From: Gracilaria vermiculophylla
Taxonomy: Eukaryota > Rhodophyta > Florideophyceae > Gracilariales > Gracilariaceae
Direction: 5' to 3'
DNA length: 13,607 nt
NCBI GenBank assembly: GCA_019155205.2
Contig: JAHNZQ020000308.1
Span: 5,700,510 to 5,714,116 of the forward strand
Shown: piece after piece, positions 8,397-13,607 of the stretch
Position numbering within the stretch: the first letter of the stretch is position 1
Layout of the letters: each line of letters begins with the position of its first letter
Notes under the pieces: model-generated
What the model was told of the DNA's origin: nothing
What the model saw: the letters and a program-made list of their open reading frames with translations, nothing else
Database searches by the model: none
Made by a program: the position numbers and the translations under genes

Positions 8397-9961
8397 ATGG
8401 TGCACCTGAACAACCCATCCGTCCATTTACCTCCCCAGGTTCATATTGACCCGTTTATAGCAGTATTCCTCCGTCCATAAGAGCACAAATCCTCGCCCAC
8501 AACGCAAGAATCAAAAAGCGAAAAGAAGAAAAGGACAGAAGATCAAAAGCCCTGTCGCTTATTCAAAACGGTGTTAGTGCCTTAAAAGCGTCTACAACGA
8601 CAGGGGTCTCCAGAACTACGACTACGCGCACTAAGAAGTTCTTTGACACTTCCAACAAGGTTGAGCTCAAAAAGCTGCTTGACCCTGTGCTTCAACATGC
8701 TGGGTGGAAGACAGTTTCATCGCCCCACGAAGAAGAACTCGTCGTCAAGCGCATTTTAAACGCCGTGGCGCATGGTTTTGCAATGGATAATACAGTCATG
8801 ACCACTGTACATGCAAGGATAGCAGCTGATAAATGTAACGGACACGCTAACGGTGTGCCCTCCCCGGACCCCATTCGATCATTTCGAGCTCGAAACCGGG
8901 CCTTGGCGTACAGGGTAGCTGAAAACGTGATCAGGGCACGCCTAGCAGCTCATAGCAAGACAAATAAAGAAAGTTTCAAGTACGCGATGCAGGAGGTGGA
9001 GCAACTACATCCGGGTATACTTGCCGATGCCAGTCGAATTTGGAATTGGGATGAAACCGCCGTATCCGGAGAGTATGGAAGAAAAGTCAGATGCTATGCT
9101 TCGGCGTCTACGCACTTTGATGGTGCCAGGTGCAGTATCAGAGACGCTGAGAAATATGTGACTCCCGGAATCGCTATTTCGGCTGCGAGCAACGTTGCCC
9201 CTCTTTTTGTTATAGCTTCTGGAAAACGAATCGTTAAGACTTGGCGAGACCCTTTACAGAAGCAGGACTTTCTTAACGCCCTCAGAGTACACCACTGGCT
9301 TTGTGAAGATAGCTAGTTGCCCCCGGAAACTGCAATCCATGTGACCAAGTTTGGCTCCGTCGACCGCAGTGTAATTGTGAAAATCGCCGAGTATGTAAAT
9401 GCGCATGTCAGGAAAACCATCCCTTCTGATAAGCACATTTTGCTCTTGGTAGACGGACACAGCTCTAGGGAAGACTTGGACTGGATTGAGACATGTCAGC
9501 GATTAAACATTATCGTCGTGCGTCTTCTCGCAAGTACAACCCACATTTTACAGCCTTGCGATCAGCTAGTGAACCGAGCGTTTCAGCGCACAGTTCGAAA
9601 AACTAGAGATGAGTTATTGGCCATGGCGGGCCTCTAGTGGGCTACTGCGTCTTACAAAATCAAGTTAGCAGTAGCTGGCCATCAAGTGATCACACCAAGC
9701 GATGCCAAAATGTCTTTTGTGAAGTGCGGAATGTGACCGATGGACTTCAGATTCGTTCGCTTCGCCATTTCTTCAAGACAGATCGATAACCCCATAACAG
9801 AACACGTAGATGCAAGTCAGACCTCTGCCCAGTCTGAAGCTAGGTTGGGCACGTTTACGGCGGCCAGGAGTCATAATATTGCGCTACAGTCGCAAATACA
9901 TCGCCTTACGGACGGAAGGTTCCCCGAATCTCGAGCCCTTTCCAAGGTTTCTGTTCTCATA
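8397..9961 (+). pseudogene. Pogo/Tigger-like DDE transposase, main part (broken)
   Basis: A DDE endonuclease of the pogo/CENP-B type. One plus frame runs from about 8448, after a TGA, to the Tc1 insertion at 9961, interrupted by TAG 9314-9316, TAG 9635-9637 and TGA 9734-9736. The TAG at 9314 and the TGA at 9734 sit where Trp would fit (DS-stop-LPPETAIH, KCGM-stop-PMDFRF). The first catalytic Asp is in IWNWDETAVSGEYG, the second in HILLLVDGHSS and the third in STTHILQPCDQLVNRAF; the last two are 35 residues apart (DD35D). Upstream is a Lys/Arg-rich N-terminus and a probable helix-turn-helix region (SLIQNGVSALKAS). A short frame from ATG 8397 (MVHLNNPSVHLPP) could be the original start if one base was gained or lost near 8475. 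Not functional. Confidence 0.85.
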
Positions 9962-11209
9962 CAGTCCAAATACAGTCTTTCAAAATCATACCACGTTGGT
10001 TTCAAAGTAAGAAAATGATGATTTTGGTACTACACGGCTACAAAATTGGGTTCCAAAATAAATTCAAGTCCAAAATCCGTTTCAAAAACATAACAACTTT
10101 ATCAACTTGAAATCTCTTTTGGCGACTCAGTAACTAATTTTCCCACCTTTCTGCTGAATAACGCTAATAAAGCGTTTAGGCATTGAATTGATGTAGCCAT
10201 GAATTGTCGAAACTGGAATATTGTCCCAGCAATTCTTAATACAGTTTTTTAAATCAAAAACTGTGCTGAATTGCCTGCCATGGCCATAAACCATTCTTGA
10301 TGATAGACCCCATAAAAAATCAATGGGATTTAAGTCCGGTGAGCGCGCTGGCCATGCCATGACCTGAATGCTTGCTTCATGTAGCCAGTCTGACACCAAT
10401 CTCGATTTGTGTACTGGGGCATTATCTTGTTGAAAAATAAAATTTTCTCCGTGTACACAATATCCAAAAGATAGCATGTAGTTATAAAGAACTTCCTGAT
10501 GGTCTGCAGAGTCCACATTTTCATCAATAAAAGCAATATATGTTTTTCCATACTTTGATATACCAGCCCATACCATTACAGAACCGCCTCCAGAATGTCT
10601 TGCATAAAATGCTGAACGTTCTTTTCTAAGATCATTCCTGTAATACCTAAATTAATCTAGACCATCCAAGTTAAAAATTTTTTCATCATAAAATATTACT
10701 GTGTTCCATTGATCTTCCCAAGGCGCCATGTTTGCACACTAATAAATTCTTTTTTGCTTATGATGTTCTTCCAGAAAAAAAAATTTCTCATCCTTTTAAA
10801 CTTGAACAAATTTTTGTTATTAATTTCCCTCCATATTGTTGATTTACATACATTGAAGTTTAAATTTTTTGCAATATTCTTGCACAAAACTTTTCCTCGA
10901 CACAGCTGCTGTTTAATACCGCACTTATCTGCTAGATTGAGAAGATTGGGACGACCCATAGATTTCTTTTCTCCGTAACTTGCTGGGTTTTTAAGAAACC
11001 GGAGAAATGTGACAGAATGACGCTTCAAATGTCGGCCAATTTCGGCATATGATTTTCCGTCAGCTTTCAACTGTACAATTTCGTGCTGTTCCGAGCGCAA
11101 TAGAAGTGATCCTCGAGCCATATTGATGGATGTCAATGATATATTGTTATGATTATGAAACGGTTTTTACTTATATGCTCTGCAAAAGGCGCACTACAGT
11201 GTGGTACTG
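9962..11209 (-). mobile_element. Tc1-like DNA transposon, copy 2 (nested in the pogo-like element)
   Basis: A 1,248-bp element beginning CAGTCC after TA (9960-9961) and ending GGTACTG before TC (11210-11211), which is probably a mutated TA. Deleting 9962-11211 joins the pogo transposase frame VSVLI to SPPVEVVKHNVRLEFLW without a break, which independently supports both borders. The inverted ends are short and imperfect. As in copy 1, a GTTTCAnAAnCATAnC motif occurs twice at the left (9978-9992 and 10079-10094) and once inverted at the right (11146-11161). Confidence 0.85.
10127..11121 (-). pseudogene. Tc1-like transposase pseudogene (copy 2)
   Basis: About 331 residues, starting at ATG 11121-11119 (MARGSLLLRSEQHE) and ending at TGA 10127-10129. 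The N-terminal half holds two helix-turn-helix units: LKADGKSYAEIGRHLKRHS, then, after a GRPN hook, NIAKNLNFNVCKSTIWREI. The DDE core has Asp at about residue 145 (VIFYDEKIFNLDG), about 233 (FIFQQDNAPVHKS) and about 268 (SPDLNPIDFLWG). The last two are separated by 34 residues, giving DD34D, whereas Tc1 proteins normally have Glu. Only two breaks are evident: a 1-nt frameshift near 10745-10755 (the core resumes as NMAPWEDQWNTV) and TAA 10652-10654. This copy is younger than copy 1 but still inactive. Confidence 0.88.
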
Positions 11210-11211
11210 TC

Positions 11212-11471
11212 AGCCCTCCTGTCGAGGTAGTAAAGCACAACGTCCGTTTAGAGTTTTTGTGGACTCCAAAGGTGCGTTTTCCTAAAGAGGTGGTCTCCGG
11301 TATCCGTTGTCGCGAGCCGGGGGAATTCTGAAAGGGATCGGCAAACACCAAGCGGAGGGGGAGGTTCACTGGGCGGACAATGCTCCTACAGGCGCTGCTA
11401 TGATGCGACCTGGAGATCGGCGGCTTAGAAACCTGAGGATGATCGACGAGAGACTCCCACCGGGAAAGTAA
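11212..11471 (+). pseudogene. Pogo/Tigger-like transposase, displaced C-terminal part
   Basis: The frame interrupted at 9961 resumes here as SPPVEVVKHNVRLEFLW and runs to TGA 11329-11331. A neighbouring frame is then open to TAA 11469-11471 and reads AGGILKGIGKHQ...EGEVHWADNAPTGAAMMRP...NLRMIDERLPPGK. A one-base change near the G run at about 11319-11323 would join the two, which would make this the transposase tail. The first segment is well supported by the clean rejoining across Tc1 copy 2. That the second segment belongs to the same protein is inference. Confidence 0.55.
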
Positions 11472-11713
11472 AAGAAGACACAAGGGTGCTTGTCTTTACC
11501 TCCCCAGAAGTGGAGCTCAACCCGCAGATTAAGTATGAAGCCGAAAGCCCGCCTCGACAGGTCTTGCTACTGTACTAATTACCTGCACAAACTATCTAAA
11601 ATAAATAATAGTACTACCGTGCCTCAAGGATACTGTAGCGCCGCGAGCGAGATTATACACCACGTGACCCAGCTATAAAAATACGAGCCGTCCTTTGGAA
11701 TATTGTACTTTAA

Positions 11714-11753
11714 GGCCAAACCACCCTATCTCCTTAGGAGCCACTGTACTACA
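11714..11753 (+). repeat. Left terminal inverted repeat of the 586-bp element
   Basis: 40 bp, matching the reverse complement of 12260-12299 at 36 positions, with a perfect core TAGGAGCCACTGTAC. Similarity stops abruptly inside the element. Confidence 0.88.
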
Positions 11754-11788
11754 TACAGTACTACTTTGGCGCGTTTTTAAGGCGTGAT

Positions 11789-12255
11789 ATGATTTTAAAG
11801 CGCACTGTGTAGGGTCAACACGATTCAACAGCAAGAAATATGGGCTCCAAAAAGTGCTAATCGTAGTTGTAAAGCTTGTACGTTGTAGTCGTAAAGCTCG
11901 TAAGAATGGCGGAGACATGCATAAGCTCAAGATGCTGACGTGGAGGGGACCCGAAACGTCGTTTTGGGATGAACAGTTGCCAAAGTCTGAGACAGAGGAT
12001 GCGCAGATTCTTGGCATGCAAGTTCGGAAGCTATCTGACAGGGATGGATTGGATAAGGAGAATGTTGAAGCGGTAGGTCTCGAAAACGTAACCCGTTATG
12101 TATGATGTACAGTTCATGACTGCTTTGACGATATTGTAGTAAATGAGTGGCGCAGGCAATTGGTATCAGGTGCGTGGGAGAAAGAAACGGGCTGCCCCAC
12201 AGATTTGCATGATGATGCTGCACGATCTTCGCTGGGATTGTCACAGCTTCGATAG
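11789..12255 (+). pseudogene. Unrecognised protein-like frame inside the inverted-repeat element
   Basis: One plus frame is open from about 11789 to TAG 12253-12255 with a single TGA at 12103-12105, giving about 155 codons. It reads like protein: Lys/Arg-rich at first, then charged and mixed (MLTWRGPETSFWDEQLPKSE, GLDKENVEAVGLENVTRYV, then after the stop CFDDIVVNEWRRQLVSGAWE). It starts and ends inside the terminal inverted repeats, so it is either a remnant of the element's own protein or captured host sequence. I do not recognise the family and see no DDE motif. An overlapping frame (ATG 12143, ending at 12259) is also open, so chance cannot be excluded. Confidence 0.3.
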
Positions 12256-12259
12256 ATAG

Positions 12260-12299
12260 TGTGGTACAGTGGCTCCTACGGAAATATGGTGGTTTGGCC
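12260..12299 (-). repeat. Right terminal inverted repeat of the 586-bp element
   Basis: Inverted partner of 11714-11753, ending GGTGGTTTGGCC and followed by TTAA. Confidence 0.88.
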
Positions 12300-12334
12300 T
12301 TAAGGTATATGTGGGCGCCATCACGATACGGTGA

Positions 12335-13000
12335 CGCAGGGGGCTAAACACGTGTAAAAATGAAAGCCAAAAGGGCGCTCTTCGTAGCTAAAAGCCCCAA
12401 AACAAGTTGAAAACAGTGGAATCAAAGGAACGAAACCCACTCGATGAAAGAAAATATCACTTGGGACAGCAAGAGGCTCAATCCCCATATAAAACTTCTC
12501 AACTTCTTGTTGAAACGGTCCGCAACCCAAGAATTATGTCAAGGATCACTAAGGGTCAGACCCTCGGCTTCCGGTCAGACACTCCGGATGTGAAGTGGAT
12601 TCTGCAGCTTACCTACCTCTGCACTAACCAGAAGCAGGCGCATACAATCCTTACAAGGCTTCCCGAAGAGAGCTATTAACAGCGAGATATGCTTTCGCTC
12701 TATACCCAAGCTGACCCTTTGCAGGAAAGGTTGCACGGCACGTCACCTGCGGATAGCTTCCTGTCAAGTACTTCTGTCCGGAAATCACCAGGTCTTTCGA
12801 CCGACACCGTTATCCGAGCAAAGCTCCGTTAGGGCTCACAGACGACAGAAATACCATTGGTACAAACTACCCGTCTCCCGTCCACGGCTGAGGCGCTTCA
12901 ACTGGTCTTAGCGACGGTATTTCCCCACCCTATTGGACAACTAGCGGCAAACGCCTCACTAGAAGCCCTTTCCACCGGCGAACGCCTCACTGGTTGTTGA
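12335..13000 (+). pseudogene. Unrecognised decayed coding sequence
   Basis: A single plus frame covers about 222 codons between TGA 12332-12334 and TGA 12998-13000 with only three internal stops (TAA 12389-12391, TAA 12677-12679, TAG 12830-12832), far fewer than expected for random DNA. Residue use is protein-like throughout: NKLKTVESKERNPLDERKYH, SRITKGQTLGFRSDTPDVKW, ILQLTYLCTNQKQAHTILTR, then QADPLQERLHGTSPADSFLS, and finally STAEALQLVLATVFPHPIGQ. I see no catalytic or zinc motif and do not recognise the family. The TTAA-flanked element lies just upstream and may have separated it from its promoter or 5' part. It could be Gag-like sequence from another retroelement or a host gene relic. 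Confidence 0.45.
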
Positions 13001-13417
13001 TGATAGTTGAAGTGGCTGAAGGTTGATAGGGGGTGGGGCTTAGATGTTGGTCGATTGTTTTTTTTGGCGAGTTCAGACCGAAGTCTGAAGCTCAGACACT
13101 TTTTTTATAGTGTTTAGAGGCCCTGCAAACGAGCCAAATACGCATTTCTACTTGCTATGTACTCATGTGTGCGTCTAAGTTACTCCATTGGTTTCTAGAG
13201 ACCTCCGGAGCTGCACACTAACCAATGATAAAGCGACAATTTGCGCCAGCATCACTAAAATACTGTAGTCTTTGCTGGGCCAACAAAGCGTGCAATGTGC
13301 TAGACAATACTAGAACATTCTACACGTGTGTTCCAGCAATGTATGGCACATTCCGCAACATTCGCGACCGACACAACCCCAACCTCAAGGGTTGCCACGC
13401 CGCGGCAACCTGAACAC
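13001..13417. other. Noncoding stretch with hairpins; possible gypsy 3' LTR
   Basis: No convincing gene. It contains a T8 run (13058-13065), a perfect 7-bp hairpin TTCAGAC-CGAA-GTCTGAA (13072-13089) shortly before a T7 run (13100-13106), and a second hairpin, GGTTGCC with a 7-base loop (13390-13410). Because the gypsy Pol frame ends at 13418 on the minus strand, its 3' LTR should lie here. A minus-strand LTR could end at ...GACACA near 13375, but no second copy is in the window to test this. Confidence 0.35.
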
Positions 13418-13606
13418 CTAACCTTCCATCGGGCGCGCAATATACTTCTTCAAACGACGTGCGTGTATTCCATGGCGAGTGTACCGGTTGTGTGAAGAAA
13501 CTAACGTGTACCTTGGATGGTGAGCCCTCACCACACGATATGGACCAAAGTACTTAGAGGAAAAAGCAGGCCATTTTACGGTAGTGTTCAGGGCCTTTCG
13601 ACGAGC
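13418..13606 (-). CDS. C-terminal end of a Ty3/gypsy-type integrase (partial)
   Basis: 62 codons run uninterrupted from the right edge to TAG 13418-13420. WPAFSSKYFGPYRVVRAHHP is the GPY/F module found at the C-terminus of many Ty3/gypsy integrases, where it helps the enzyme multimerise and bind DNA. It is followed by a beta-rich segment (RYTLVSS) and by GIHARRLKKYIARP, matching the usual 'vHvsRLKpY' end. Integrase at the very end of Pol is the gypsy order, so a gypsy-like element extends to the right of the window, with its 3' LTR expected on the left side of this fragment. No break is visible in the part seen. A BEL-like or chimeric element is a less likely alternative. Confidence 0.75.
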   Translation of the reverse strand, partial: ARRKALNTTVKWPAFSSKYFGPYRVVRAHHPRYTLVSSHNRYTRHGIHARRLKKYIARPMEG

Positions 13607-13607
13607 C

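Larger units (their letters stand above)
8279..11635 (+). mobile_element. Pogo/Tigger-like DNA transposon, split by Tc1 copy 2
   Basis: The transposase frame on the plus strand defines the element. Candidate ends are CAGTACCCTT at 8279-8288, preceded in the reconstructed target by TA, and the inverted AAGGATACTG at 11626-11635, followed by TA (11636-11637). The first ten bases of the two ends match at nine positions, and I see no longer terminal repeat. Without the nested Tc1 element (9962-11209 plus one TA) the length would be about 2.1 kb, reasonable for this group. The transposase call is solid, but the right end is only a proposal. Confidence 0.5.
11714..12299. mobile_element. 586-bp inverted-repeat transposon flanked by TTAA (MITE-like)
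   Basis: The ends are 40-bp terminal inverted repeats (11714-11753 and 12260-12299) starting GGCCAAACCACC, with four mismatches. Both ends are flanked by TTAA (11710-11713 and 12300-12303). TTAA duplication is the piggyBac hallmark, but because the motif is palindromic a TA duplication with ends beginning AGGCC is also possible. No transposase is recognised inside, so it is probably non-autonomous. It also contains a 22-bp-period tandem pair (11863-11880 and 11885-11902). Confidence 0.8.

Noticed and set aside
3637..9736. A reassigned stop codon to explain the in-frame stops
   Set aside because: TAA, TAG and TGA all occur inside the broken frames, and there are frameshifts as well, so decay explains them better than a changed genetic code.
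11133..11483. A 116-codon minus-strand ORF
   Set aside because: It straddles the Tc1 copy 2 border and lies antisense to the pogo C-terminal frame, so it is a shadow of unrelated pieces.
12945..12991. A 16-bp direct repeat (CGGC(A/G)AACGCCTCACT) 31 bases apart, considered as a CRISPR-like or target-site repeat
   Set aside because: Only two units occur and they lie inside the decayed frame. They bound nothing recognisable, so this is most likely a small local duplication.
13225..13413. A 62-codon plus-strand ORF with CSLCWANKAC...RTFYTC resembling a piggyBac-type zinc ribbon
   Set aside because: The second half of the Cys pattern is missing, there is no DDE domain nearby, and it lies where the gypsy 3' LTR should be on the other strand. 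Probably chance.

Overview
This is a stretch of nuclear eukaryotic DNA made almost entirely of decayed, partly nested transposable elements. The elements are all of eukaryotic types: a Ty1/copia retrotransposon primed by an internal piece of initiator methionine tRNA, Tc1-like and pogo/Tigger-like DNA transposons, a Ty3/gypsy integrase tail and a Myb/SANT-like domain relic. There are no bacterial operons or ribosome binding sites. The host cannot be named from the sequence. A TE-rich alga (for example a red macroalga) or another protist would fit, but this is a guess. No intact gene was seen; every recognisable coding region carries stops or frameshifts, except a short gypsy fragment cut by the window edge.

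Layout. Bases 1-824 hold no gene I recognise. Bases 825-1632 (minus) hold a broken Myb/SANT-like (trihelix-type) protein gene, followed by a G-rich tract near 1840. Bases 2149-3380 are an old Tc1-like transposon (copy 1, minus). Bases 3381-8277 are a complete but dead 4,897-bp Ty1/copia retrotransposon on the minus strand. It has 231-bp LTRs (12 differences), a 5-bp target duplication (ACAGT), a primer binding site, a polypurine tract, Gag, and Pol in the order protease-integrase-RT-RNase H. Gag and Pol lie in different frames, joined by a candidate -1 frameshift signal. Bases 8279 to about 11635 are a pogo/Tigger-like DNA transposon (plus). It is split by a second Tc1-like element (copy 2, minus, 9962-11209). 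Removing copy 2 with one TA duplication reconnects the pogo reading frame, which dates that insertion as younger than its host element.

Bases 11714-12299 are a 586-bp element with 40-bp terminal inverted repeats flanked by TTAA. It carries a protein-like frame I do not recognise. Bases 12335-13000 (plus) hold a long decayed reading frame of unknown identity. At the right edge (13418-13606, minus) is the C-terminal GPY/F module of a Ty3/gypsy-type integrase, so another LTR element continues beyond the window.

The genes do not form a pathway. The window records successive insertions: pogo next to Tc1 copy 1, copia at their junction, and Tc1 copy 2 inside pogo. The most interesting points are the copia expression signals (start codon inside the LTR, primer site inside coding sequence, frameshift heptamer with a downstream compound hairpin), the TTAA-flanked inverted-repeat element, and the unrecognised decayed frame.
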